DNA of 60,930 bases, from contig NZ_QVML01000018.1 of assembly GCF_010501015.1 (NCBI RefSeq), forward strand, positions 1 to 60,930, read 5' to 3'. The stretch is from Bacteroides sp. 214. GTDB lineage: Bacteria > Bacteroidota > Bacteroidia > Bacteroidales > Bacteroidaceae. This document shows, one piece after another, positions 20,502-29,196 of the stretch. A model generated the notes under the pieces. The model did not search any database, had not been told where the DNA came from, and saw only the letters and a list, made by a program, of their open reading frames with translations. The translations under genes and the position numbers were made by a program. Within the stretch, counting starts at the first letter, position 1, and each line of letters begins with the position of its first letter.

Positions 20502-20514
20502 TGTTTCTATTTTA

Positions 20515-21981
20515 TTATTTAATCAATTCATCTATATTAGTAACAATCTCCGTGTTGTGTTCAAAATCATACAGTGTGATACTTCGGAGCGTATAATACA
20601 AACTCCAATAGTTGTGCAGTGTGTTGATATAAGCACGGCGAGCAGAATCTTTTTCGCTAATGGAGGCATTCAAATCCAATATGGTGGATTTACCCAAAAT
20701 ATAGAGTCGTCGTGCTACATCATGGCGACGCTGTGCAGTTTCATCTGTACAAGCAGCTATCTTTACCCGCTGTGCTTGCAGGTTGAACTGTTTTACCAGT
20801 TTACGGATATTAAGTTCAAAATCTGTTTTATCTTGGTCTACCTGTGTGTAAACCAAATCGCGCTGCGAGCGAGCCACACGTACCCGCCCTTTTCCACGTC
20901 CCCAATCTAAAATAGGTAGCGATAACCCTAGTGTTACATACTGTTGTTCCAGTGGATTTTCATACGCTTGTTTTAGTTTGCTACCTGTTTGTGTAAGCCC
21001 GAAACGAAGATAAACATCTGCTTTAAGTCCGGCATTCGCTTTTGCCTGAGCCACAGAGCTTTCGCTTTGTAGTTTTCGTCGTTGCATATTAAGAATATCA
21101 GGACTGTTCTGACGTGCTAATGCCAAAGCTTCGGGTAGGTTTACAATGAAATCGGGCACTTGTTCGTCGACAAGCACTTTCAGCTCAACATCATCTTGTA
21201 TACCGAGATAAGATCGCAGATTTTGCATACAATCATCTACTTCAATACGGGCATTTATTTGCTTGGTTTCTTCGGTTAGTTTGTTGATTTCGAGTTGTAA
21301 CATTTCGTTCTCGGTAATAGTCCCAATACTATATCTACCTTGGGCAAAGCGATAAAGTGTATCTGCGGTAGCATAATTAAAGGAGGCAATATCATAGTTA
21401 CTCTGTGCAACAGCAAGTGCAAAGAACATATTGGTTGCACGTGCCGCAACCAATTCGAGAGTTTCTACATAATTTTTGCGCGCTTCGCGGTAACGAATGG
21501 GTTCAATACGCTTGTCCCATTTCAGACTATTATATCCAAATAATGACTGTCGGTAACCCACGGTTATGGGCGACGTTTGCCAAGAGGTTACTTTATCATT
21601 AAGCATATCCATGCGTTGTACATCTGTTTCGACAAATAAGCTACCACCCGTCCACAGAATATTTTGTGTAAGCGTTAGTGCCAAATCCGTACTTAGCAAG
21701 TTTTGTTCTACGAACTTTACGGTTCCGTCACTCATTGTTACCTTATTAATAGCACGATTGAGATATGGATCGGAAGAAAGCGTGAGCGAAGGTAAGTAGT
21801 TGGCTTGGAAGTATTTGTAGTTCCAGTATTCGGAGCGAAAACTATGCCTTGCAGTTTGTGCATCGGGCGATGTTCTCTTAGCCTGCTGTATGGTATTTTC
21901 CAGTGTTAGTTCATTAGTAGGCGATTGCGCACAAATTAACGTTGCACTTAGAATAAACATGGATGTTATGTATCGTATCAT
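20515..21981 (-). CDS. TolC-family outer-membrane efflux protein
   Basis: A 488-residue protein with a signal peptide (about 1-19, ending L-I-C-A-Q) and two long helical halves of the outer-membrane efflux family (from LTLENTIQQAKRTSPDAQ and again from NLPEALALARQNSPDIL). The paired LxxALxxA-like entries mark the internal duplication of TolC. It is the first gene of the operon, 25 nt after the start point expected from a sigma-54-like promoter. Confidence 0.93.
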   Translation of the reverse strand: MIRYITSMFILSATLICAQSPTNELTLENTIQQAKRTSPDAQTARHSFRSEYWNYKYFQANYLPSLTLSSDPYLNRAINKVTMSDGTVKFVEQNLLSTDLALTLTQNILWTGGSLFVETDVQRMDMLNDKVTSWQTSPITVGYRQSLFGYNSLKWDKRIEPIRYREARKNYVETLELVAARATNMFFALAVAQSNYDIASFNYATADTLYRFAQGRYSIGTITENEMLQLEINKLTEETKQINARIEVDDCMQNLRSYLGIQDDVELKVLVDEQVPDFIVNLPEALALARQNSPDILNMQRRKLQSESSVAQAKANAGLKADVYLRFGLTQTGSKLKQAYENPLEQQYVTLGLSLPILDWGRGKGRVRVARSQRDLVYTQVDQDKTDFELNIRKLVKQFNLQAQRVKIAACTDETAQRRHDVARRLYILGKSTILDLNASISEKDSARRAYINTLHNYWSLYYTLRSITLYDFEHNTEIVTNIDELIK

Positions 21982-22015
21982 TCAGGTAGTTTTTTTGATT
22001 CCTATGCTGAATACC

Positions 22016-22033
22016 AATCAAAACACATGCCAA
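22016..22033 (-). promoter_or_regulatory. Sigma-54-like promoter of the efflux operon
   Basis: The minus strand reads TTGGCATG-N4-TTGAT, close to the RpoN consensus TTGGCACG-N4-TTGCA. The -24 GG and the -12 G are 10 nt apart as required; only the -12 C is replaced by A. The predicted start is near 22006, 25 nt before the tolC ATG. No TAnnTTTG box fits this gene better, and an NtrC-type activator is encoded next door. Confidence 0.7.
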
Positions 22034-22086
22034 ATGAATAAACAATTAGCTATCAACAAATTACAGAATACATAAAAGAAAAACCC

Positions 22087-22123
22087 TGTGCATATTAGCA
22101 CAAAACGAGTGCGATAACGAACA
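22087..22123. promoter_or_regulatory. Tandem enhancer-like palindromes upstream of tolC
   Basis: TGTGCATATTAGCACA (22087-22102) is a perfect TGTGC-N6-GCACA dyad. AGTGCGATAACGAACA (22108-22123) is a weaker copy with two changed arm bases. Their centres are 21 bp apart (two helical turns) and lie about 88 and 109 bp upstream of the predicted sigma-54 start, the usual place for NtrC-type activator sites. The same dyad occurs at 24292-24307. Confidence 0.68.
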
Positions 22124-22249
22124 TTTTATATGCTCATTGAAGCAGAAAGAACGAGAATTTATACCGTATTATTATGACGTTGATTATGAGTGTATGAGTC
22201 TATGTGTATATTTTTCTTCTTCTTGTATCAATTATTTTATTTTTTTGTA

Positions 22250-22257
22250 TATATTTG
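22250..22257 (+). promoter_or_regulatory. -7 box of the PAS histidine kinase gene
   Basis: TATATTTG, with a TTG 24 nt upstream (22223-22225), fits the Bacteroidota sigma-A promoter. The ATG lies 36 nt downstream. The 312-bp gap 21982-22293 is filled by this promoter, the enhancer-like palindromes and the sigma-54-like promoter. Confidence 0.65.
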
Positions 22258-22293
22258 TGCCGTTTAGTAAAACCACCTTTCGATTGAAAACAC

Positions 22294-24289
22294 ATGGAAT
22301 ATTATTCTGTAGTTATTGTTATCTTACTTCTCTTAGTTGTTGCGCTGGCTGCTGCATGTTTTTATTTTTGGAACAACCTAAATAAATGTAACTCAAAGCC
22401 ACAACGAAATAACCAGCAAGTTTCTATCCCAAATCTTATCGAAGAGGTTGACGATGGATACCTATCTTTAGAAGTATTTGCCAAATCACCAAAGCTTGGC
22501 TTCTTGGAATATGACGTTGTAAAAGATTGTTTCAATTACCTACCTGATGAGATGTGTGCTCCTGCCGACTTCAACTGGCAACAATATTTAGACCGCATGC
22601 ATCCGGACGACTGGCAAACTCCCGCACAATTTTTAATTGATGCTAAAGCGAATAAGGCAGATGACATGAAGGTGTGTTATCGTTTTATGCCCCATACAAG
22701 TACAGAATACGAATGGTTTGATACCACATTTATTGTTTCGCAACGCGATAAAGAAGGTAACCCTCTTAAAATATTGAAATTATTTTGGATTATAACCGAA
22801 GAAAGAAACCGTGAAGCAAAACTAACCTCACACATTGAATTCTACGAACAAACACTCTCCAAGCTATCTGTATACATGTTATTATACATAGTTGAGGAGC
22901 AACGGTTTGTTTTGTCGCACGATGCTGAGGATAAAAACGCGCCTAATTTCTCTCTTAAGCAATATATTGAAGAGATTACGCATCCTGACGATCAAGCCTA
23001 CTTCAGCAGCGAATTTCAAGCTTATATTGATGCCGGGTATATTGAGGGAAAAACCTTCAACTTACGGTTCCGATCAAGAAGAACAAATGCCAGCGAGTAT
23101 GAATGGATAGACTTTACCGGAGCAGCTGTAGAAGCAACAGGAAGTGGTAAAATCACCAAAATAGGTGGTATTATACAGGTTATCTCTGAGAAACTGGCTC
23201 AGGAAGCTAAGCTCAAGGAAACAAAAGAGATGTTAGAATTCTCATTAGAAGCATCAAATATCATACCTTGGGAAATCTTTTTGGATGAAAACAGATTCTA
23301 CTCACCAGGTTTTATTCCACTTTCAGAGAACGCTACACAAACGATGGAGCAATATATGAAGGATTTCATCCTACCCGAATACCACTCTGTAGTATCTGAG
23401 AATATGAAAGCTATTCGAAAAGGTGAGCAAGAAAATGTTGACATAAAAATAAAAATAAAGATTCCGACTACCAATACTGTAGAATGGGTACATGTTGTGG
23501 GGCAAGTACTTAAAGGCAACAAGAATAGTATCGCAAAAAAAGTATTCGGAGTACTTCGCATCATCACAAAAGATGTAAAACGCGAACAGGAACTAATTAA
23601 TTTACGTATCAAAGCGGAAGAAAATGACCGTATCAAGAGTGCGTTTCTTGCTAACATGAGTCATGAGATTCGCACACCACTTAATGCGATTGTAGGGTTC
23701 TCGCAAATGTTACCTCTTGCCGAAACACCCGAAGAAGCAGAAGAATACAACCATATTATTGCAGTAAATAATGAGTTGCTATTACAACTCATTAATGATA
23801 TTCTTGATATATCTAATATCGAGACCAACCAGATGCAGTTTAATTTCCAAGAAACAGATATTTCCGAGTTACTACGCCAACTAGAAATGGCATATCAGGT
23901 GAAGATGCCAGAAGGCGTAGAGCTGATTTGTAACATTCCACAAGATAGCTTGGTGATGAACACAGAGCGCAACCGTTTGTCACAAGTAATAACAAACTTC
24001 CTGAACAATGCACTCAAATTCACCCAAAAAAGGTAGCATCACTATGGGATATGAAGTAACAGGTAAATTCTTACGCTTCTATGTGCGCGATACCGGTTCG
24101 GGAATTTCGGAAGAAGGACAGAAAAAAGTATTTGATCGTTTTGTGAAATTAGATGCTTTCGTGAAAGGAACCGGATTAGGGCTCTCTATCTGTCAGGCTA
24201 TTGCAAAGCAGTTTGGTGGTGACATAGGCGTTACTTCTGAATTGGGTAAAGGAAGTGAATTCTGGTTTACGATTCCGACAGAAGATTAA
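22294..24289 (+). pseudogene. PAS-domain sensor histidine kinase, frameshifted in an A6 run
   Basis: Frame 1 encodes 580 residues: a membrane helix (2-27), two or three PAS-type sensing regions (about 50-180, 190-305 and 310-430), and HisKA with phospho-acceptor H457 in NMSHEIRTPLNAIVGFSQML. It breaks in the ATPase domain just after [12 protein letters not shown]. Frame 2 continues with [39 protein letters not shown] and a normal C terminus at 24289. Removing one A from the A6 run at 24026-24031 restores a single 664-residue kinase, so only one base separates it from function. It may be a genuine null allele, a slippage-tolerant reading or a sequencing error. It lies upstream of, and is probably functionally tied to, the response regulator. 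Confidence 0.85.
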
Positions 24290-24291
24290 TT

Positions 24292-24307
24292 TGTGCGTTT
24301 ACGCACA
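24292..24307. promoter_or_regulatory. TGTGC-N6-GCACA palindrome before the response regulator
   Basis: TGTGCGTTTACGCACA has the same arms and 6-bp spacer as the dyad upstream of tolC. It is centred about 38 bp upstream of the T of the -7 box at 24330, which suggests that the regulator binds its own promoter. It could also act as a weak terminator hairpin for the kinase gene ending at 24289. Confidence 0.6.
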
Positions 24308-24329
24308 TACAACACATTACCTTTATGTT

Positions 24330-24337
24330 TATATTTG
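24330..24337 (+). promoter_or_regulatory. -7 box of the response regulator gene
   Basis: TATATTTG lies 33 nt before the ATG at 24371. A small dyad GCGGTA...TACCGC (24340-24362) lies in the leader. Confidence 0.6.
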
Positions 24338-24370
24338 TCGCGGTACTAAAAGCAACTACCGCATATAAAG

Positions 24371-25732
24371 ATGAATAAACAAGGTAAAATTCTTATTATT
24401 GACGACAACAAAGATGTACTCTTTGCTCTCAACTTACTATTAGAACCTCACTTTGAGAAAATAATCGTAGCTACTACGCCCGAAAAGATATCTCCTTTCT
24501 TATCCATGTACAACCCCGATATTATCTTGTTAGATATGAACTTTAGCCGGGATGCTATCAGTGGACAAGAAGGATTTGAATGTTTAGAAAAAATCCTAAG
24601 TATAGATCCGCAGGCTATTGTCATTTTCATGACTGCCTACGCCGACACCGATAAAGCTGTACGAGCAATTAAAGCAGGTGCAACTGACTTTATCTCCAAA
24701 CCGTGGGAGAAAGAAAAATTACTTGCTACCCTTTCTTCTAGTTTGAAACTGCGCAAGTCTCAACAGGAAATTAATGTATTGAAAGAACAAGTAGAACTCT
24801 TAAGTGACGATAACAAGGAGCAAATGATTATTGGCGAATCACCTGTTATGAAAGAAGTGTTCAGCACAGTAGAAAAACTAACTAATACCGATACAAACAT
24901 CCTTATCCTTGGCGAAAACGGTACCGGTAAAGATGTTATAGCCCGCATGCTTCACCGCTATTCCCCACGTTCGATGAAGCCATTTATTACCATTGATCTT
25001 GGCAGCATCCCAGAGCAACTCTTCGAAAGTGAACTCTTCGGTTACGAGAAAGGAGCATTTACCGATGCTCGTAAAACAAAATCGGGACGTATGGAAGTTG
25101 CAACAGGAGGTACTCTCTTTCTAGATGAAATAGGTAATCTTTCTCTTCCTATGCAAGCCAAGCTACTTACTGCTATTGAAAAACGACAAATCACACGGTT
25201 GGGAAGTACACAAACACAACCTATTGACGTACGATTAATTTGCGCTACCAATGTAGATATCCACCAAATGGTAGAAGAAGAGCAGTTCCGTCAAGACCTA
25301 CTCTACCGCATAAACACAATCGAAATACAAATTCCACCACTACGCGAACGAGGTAATGACATACTCTTGCTTGCCGAGCATTTCTTGAAACTATATGCGC
25401 ATAAATACAAAAAGGAGATGCGTGGATTTACGCGTGAAGCCAAAGCCAAGTTGCTGAAATACTCTTGGCCAGGCAATGTGCGAGAGCTACAACACATCAT
25501 TGAACGAACCGTTATTTTGAGTGATGGCTCACTGCTTCGTCCCGAACACTTCTTTTTTCATACGCCGCAGCGTAATCGCAAAGAGGATGAAGTATTGAAC
25601 TTAGAACAATTGGAGAAACACGCCATTGAACGCGCTATGCGCTTAACTGATGGAAACATTAGTAAAGCAGCCGAACAACTTGGGATAACCCGTTTTGCCC
25701 TATATCGCAAATTAGAAAAGTTTAATCTATGA
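24371..25732 (+). CDS. NtrC-family sigma-54-dependent response regulator
   Basis: A 453-residue activator. The receiver domain (1-125) has acidic D11/D12, phospho-acceptor D55 (ILLDM) and the K of FISKPW. The AAA+ domain (about 150-385) has Walker A GENGTGKD, Walker B TLFLDEIG and the sigma-54-contact loop ELFGYEKGAFTDA, where the last G of the classic GAFTGA is D. A C-terminal Fis-type helix-turn-helix follows (GNISKAAEQLGITRFALYRKL). It should remodel RNA polymerase at sigma-54 promoters; the obvious nearby candidate is the one before tolC. It overlaps the next kinase gene by 4 bp. Confidence 0.95.
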   Translation: MNKQGKILIIDDNKDVLFALNLLLEPHFEKIIVATTPEKISPFLSMYNPDIILLDMNFSRDAISGQEGFECLEKILSIDPQAIVIFMTAYADTDKAVRAIKAGATDFISKPWEKEKLLATLSSSLKLRKSQQEINVLKEQVELLSDDNKEQMIIGESPVMKEVFSTVEKLTNTDTNILILGENGTGKDVIARMLHRYSPRSMKPFITIDLGSIPEQLFESELFGYEKGAFTDARKTKSGRMEVATGGTLFLDEIGNLSLPMQAKLLTAIEKRQITRLGSTQTQPIDVRLICATNVDIHQMVEEEQFRQDLLYRINTIEIQIPPLRERGNDILLLAEHFLKLYAHKYKKEMRGFTREAKAKLLKYSWPGNVRELQHIIERTVILSDGSLLRPEHFFFHTPQRNRKEDEVLNLEQLEKHAIERAMRLTDGNISKAAEQLGITRFALYRKLEKFNL

Positions 25733-27003
25733 AACGTTACTCACTTTATGTAGCCTTGCATATTATTGCAATTGCTGGTTTGTCAGTACTTGCGTATAAA
25801 CTATACGAAGCACAATTGTGGTTTAGTTTGTTGCTGGTTTGTCTGCTACTAACTGCCACCGGCACGCACCTTTACACGATGCAAATGAAATACCTTCGCA
25901 TGGTTTATCGTCTAACGGACAGCATACGTTTTGATGACACATCGCAAAGTTTTCCTGTACAAGTAAAAAACAAAGTGATTCAGGAGGTATCCGAAGAATT
26001 CTCCAGTGTATTGAAAATATTTCGCAATCGCATGTTGGACGAGGAAGTCAAGCAGCAGTATTACGAAAATCTGCTCGGTAAAGTAGATACCGCCCTACTT
26101 GTTATTGATAAAGAAGGGAATATCGAATGGATGAACCAAACGGCTATATCACTATTTTCGACTAGTAAACAGATACCTCAGGATATTTTAGATGCAATAA
26201 AAAGCAACTCGCAGATTATTACTCACACAAAGAATGGTACCATACAAGAAATTACTGTTTCTTCGACCAGCTTTATTGCGCAAGGGGTCGAAAAGCTTTT
26301 AATTAGCTTAAAGGATATTCAATCTGTGTTGGAACGTAATGAAATGGAGGCATGGCAAAAACTAATTCGTGTACTAACACACGAGATAATGAATTCTATC
26401 ACCCCCATCATCTCACTGTCAGAAACACTTAGCGAACGAGAATTATCCGAAAGTGTTGTGGAAAAAGATTATGCAGTGATGTTGCAAGCCATGCAAACGA
26501 TTCACCGCCGCAGTAAAGGATTACTGAGCTTTGTAGAAAACTATCGCCGCCTTACGCGCATTCCACAACCGCAGCTAACTGTTGTTTCTGTCAATGGATT
26601 GCTTGCCGATATCAAGAAACTATATTCCGATTCTGCTATTGAGATTATTCCTTTAGCAATCGACAAAAACTTAGAGATTGACCGCACACAGATAGAGCAA
26701 GTACTTATCAACCTGATAAGAAACGCCAAAGAAGCTTGTGCCACAAATACAGATCCACATATAGTAATCAAAGCTGTTTATCTTCAGGATAAGAAGCAAG
26801 TGGAACTAAGTGTAGAAGATAACGGGGAGGGAATTTTACCCGAAGTGCTCGACAAGATTTTTATTCCGTTTTATACAACAAAAGCATCCGGCTCTGGTAT
26901 AGGTTTGAGCTTATGCAAACAAATTTTGGCATTACACAATAGCCGAATTCGTGCACAGTCGGAAGTAAATAAAGGAAGTGTGTTTACGATTTCTTTCCGA
27001 TAG
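25729..27003 (+). CDS. Sensor histidine kinase (NtrB/ZraS-like)
   Basis: A 424-residue kinase with two membrane helices at the N terminus (about 8-26 and 30-48) and almost no periplasmic loop. A PAS-like segment around 110-190 is followed by a HisKA region with H218 in VLTHEIMNSITPIISL, and a HATPase with N box NLIRNAKEA, DNGEGI and GSGIGLSLCKQ. The ATGA overlap with the regulator makes it the likely cognate kinase. With the first kinase broken, this one may be the only functional input. Confidence 0.93.
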   Translation: MKRYSLYVALHIIAIAGLSVLAYKLYEAQLWFSLLLVCLLLTATGTHLYTMQMKYLRMVYRLTDSIRFDDTSQSFPVQVKNKVIQEVSEEFSSVLKIFRNRMLDEEVKQQYYENLLGKVDTALLVIDKEGNIEWMNQTAISLFSTSKQIPQDILDAIKSNSQIITHTKNGTIQEITVSSTSFIAQGVEKLLISLKDIQSVLERNEMEAWQKLIRVLTHEIMNSITPIISLSETLSERELSESVVEKDYAVMLQAMQTIHRRSKGLLSFVENYRRLTRIPQPQLTVVSVNGLLADIKKLYSDSAIEIIPLAIDKNLEIDRTQIEQVLINLIRNAKEACATNTDPHIVIKAVYLQDKKQVELSVEDNGEGILPEVLDKIFIPFYTTKASGSGIGLSLCKQILALHNSRIRAQSEVNKGSVFTISFR

Positions 27004-27020
27004 CGAACTTGTTTACCTAG

Positions 27021-27395
27021 TTACTTGCTTACAACTTCTTTCCCAAATGGAGTTAGTGCCAATGCGGCAAGCTTAAAATGCTGACGACCAAAAGGAATAC
27101 CTATTATTGTTATACAAAGAAAGAGACCAAACAAGAGGTGGGATATTGCAATTCCTAAACCACCTAGTAGTAACCATAACACATTCATCAACACGCTAAG
27201 ACAACCACCGGAAGAAGGAGATGTACGTACTTCTTTGCCAAAAGGTAGTAGTGCTAATCCTGCTAATTTCATTGTTTGTATACCAAACGGTATACCAATA
27301 ATAGTAATCATCATTAATAAACTGGCTATGATATATTCTATGCAAGTTATCAATCCGCCAAAAATCAGCCACAAAAGGTTTAATAATATATTCAT
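27021..27395 (-). CDS. yccF: YccF-domain inner-membrane protein
   Basis: A 124-residue protein of two YccF repeats. Each repeat has a hydrophobic helix pair and a block of the form ITIIGIPFG(I/R)Q followed by LALLPFGKEV or LALTPFGKEV. The function is unknown. It overlaps queH by 4 bp and is convergent with the histidine kinase gene. Confidence 0.9.
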   Translation of the reverse strand: MNILLNLLWLIFGGLITCIEYIIASLLMMITIIGIPFGIQTMKLAGLALLPFGKEVRTSPSSGGCLSVLMNVLWLLLGGLGIAISHLLFGLFLCITIIGIPFGRQHFKLAALALTPFGKEVVSK

Positions 27396-27952
27396 TTCGT
27401 TTTCAAGGTGTTTTTACTGCCCATACTAAATTCGCATCCGCAGTATTGTTGATTATAAAAATTATGTTCTTTAAGCAGTATATTGCGTCGTTCGTATAGT
27501 CCGCCTTTTCGCCAATTCTTTTCCCAAAGAACTGTTTCGGGAACTTGTGTAGCCGCCCATATACCCGCTTCGGTTATTTGATTTAGGTTTTTCCACCGAG
27601 AAGATGCCAATGTTGTCGTAAACCTTTCAATACCCAGCTCTTTTGCCTTTCCTGCCGAAACGAGTAACCGCATTTTAAAACATTCCAAGCAGCGAGTACC
27701 TCTTTCGGGTTCAGCCTCTAAACCTGCAATACAAGACATCCATGCTTGATGATTATAATCACCATCGATAATATCAAGACCAAGTGATTTTGCATAACGC
27801 GTACACTCCCCTTTACGGATCTCATATTCTGCAAGAGGATAAATGTTGGGGTTGTAGTAGAAGATAACCGGATGATATTCATTGTGCAACATCCACTCAA
27901 TTATAGCCGATGAGCAAGGAGCACAACAAGTATGTAACAGAATTTTTTCCAT
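27392..27952 (-). CDS. queH: Epoxyqueuosine reductase QueH
   Basis: Reduces epoxyqueuosine to queuosine in tRNA, in organisms lacking QueG. The 186 residues contain the N-terminal LLHTCCAPCSSAIIEWM and the C-terminal CGCEFS. The paired cysteines and GTRCLECFKMRL fit the iron-sulfur and metal ligands of the DUF208/QueH family. Also visible are NPNIYPLAEYEIRKGE and SRWKNL. Length and order are typical. The yccF overlap is probably just operon packing. Confidence 0.92.
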   Translation of the reverse strand: MEKILLHTCCAPCSSAIIEWMLHNEYHPVIFYYNPNIYPLAEYEIRKGECTRYAKSLGLDIIDGDYNHQAWMSCIAGLEAEPERGTRCLECFKMRLLVSAGKAKELGIERFTTTLASSRWKNLNQITEAGIWAATQVPETVLWEKNWRKGGLYERRNILLKEHNFYNQQYCGCEFSMGSKNTLKTK

Positions 27953-28194
27953 ATAAGAAACTGTTTTTTACTTTCGGAGCTAAAGATACGACATTTAGAA
28001 AGAAACACATTCAGATATAATGCAGAATATAGTAAGAAGTGAAATGAGAAACATCCGTATCCTTGCTTCTGAATTATCAATTTTCAGCAATTATGTAAAC
28101 TATTATCTTAATTATTATTGTAAAACAAACTTGCTGAAATTGCAATTTATTTACAAATAACCCCATCTAGAAGGTATTGTAAGGGGGTTTTTGT

Positions 28195-28286
28195 AAATGC
28201 AGCATTTGATGACTTCGAAATGCAGCAAACCACTTAATCGAAATGCAGTATTTCGATCACAACAAATGCTGCATTTGTAAGTGGCG
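28195..28286. repeat. Four tandem 23-bp units with AAATGC(A/T)GCATTT palindromes
   Basis: Units start at 28195, 28218, 28241 and 28264 with an exact 23-bp period, each beginning AAATGC. Several are palindromic: ACAAATGCTGCATTTGT, CGAAATGCAGTATTTCG and AAATGCAGCATTT. The array lies in the 548-bp gap 27953-28500, which otherwise holds only the promoter at 28447. Confidence 0.75.
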
Positions 28287-28446
28287 GTTTGCAAGATGTT
28301 TTGGGGATATAAACAATATTTACTAATTAGACAAAAACCAACTTATATAAAAATGGAAGAAGAGATATTATCCCGCTCTCAGGGCACTCATACCCGCATT
28401 ATATAAATTTTTAACATAAAAAGGTCCATATTTGGAAATCAAAAAC

Positions 28447-28454
28447 TACTTTTG
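28447..28454 (+). promoter_or_regulatory. -7 box of the OmpA lipoprotein gene
   Basis: TACTTTTG is a perfect TAnnTTTG box 46 nt before the ATG at 28501. Confidence 0.65.
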
Positions 28455-28500
28455 CATTGTTTTAAAGCATTACAAAACTCACTTTTAAAAACATTAACTG

Positions 28501-29187
28501 ATGAAAAAAATCAAATTTACAGCTCTATTTTTGAGCATGGCGATGGTAATCTCCTTAGGATTAGGAGGGTGTAATTCAAGCAACACAGTAAAAGGAACAG
28601 CTATTGGTGCTGGCTCTGGAGCTGCTCTTGGAGCAATTGTAGGCGGTATTTTTGGTAAAGGAAAAGGTGCTGCTATTGGTGCTGCGGTAGGAACAGCAGT
28701 AGGTGCTGGTACCGGTGCTATTATTGGAAACAAAATGGATAAGAAAGCCGCCGAAGCTGCTGCCATTGAAGGTGCCAATGTAGAGAAAGTTGTAGACGTA
28801 AACGGTTTGGATGCTGTAAAAGTTACATTCGACTCGGGTATCTTGTTTGGATTGAACTCTTCTACTTTGAGCGAAAACTCCAAGAGTGCATTACGTCAAT
28901 TTGCCAATGTATTGAAGAGCGACGCAACCTTGGACATTGATGTGATAGGCCATACCGACAAAACAGGTACATACGAAGTTAACCAACGTGTATCTACTCA
29001 ACGTGCACAATCTGTACGCAACTACTTGCAAAGTTGTGGTGTAGGTATCAACCAATTCAAACACGTAGAAGGTGTAGCTTATGACCAATATGACGAATCA
29101 TTGAGTGCAGCTCAAAACCGTCGTGTTGAAGTATTTTTGTACGCTAGTGAACAAATGATTAAAGATGCACAAGCAGCTTCTAACTAA
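28501..29187 (+). CDS. OmpA-family lipoprotein with glycine zipper
   Basis: A 228-residue outer-membrane lipoprotein. The signal peptide ends in lipobox LGGC (C24). A glycine-zipper region (about 35-80: GAGSGAALGAIVGGIFG, then GAAIGAAVGTAVGAG) follows, then the OmpA peptidoglycan-binding domain from about residue 105 (FDSGILFGLNSSTLS, VIGHTDKTGTYEVNQRVS, SAAQNRRVEVFL). It should anchor the outer membrane to peptidoglycan. The next gene begins 9 bp later, but a terminator-like hairpin lies inside that gene's first codons. Confidence 0.93.
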   Translation: MKKIKFTALFLSMAMVISLGLGGCNSSNTVKGTAIGAGSGAALGAIVGGIFGKGKGAAIGAAVGTAVGAGTGAIIGNKMDKKAAEAAAIEGANVEKVVDVNGLDAVKVTFDSGILFGLNSSTLSENSKSALRQFANVLKSDATLDIDVIGHTDKTGTYEVNQRVSTQRAQSVRNYLQSCGVGINQFKHVEGVAYDQYDESLSAAQNRRVEVFLYASEQMIKDAQAASN

Positions 29188-29196
29188 TTAATAAAA

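Noticed and set aside
24292..24307. The palindrome after the PAS kinase as a simple terminator
   Set aside because: The stem is only about 6 bp, no T tract follows, and its arms match the palindrome upstream of tolC, so an operator is more likely.
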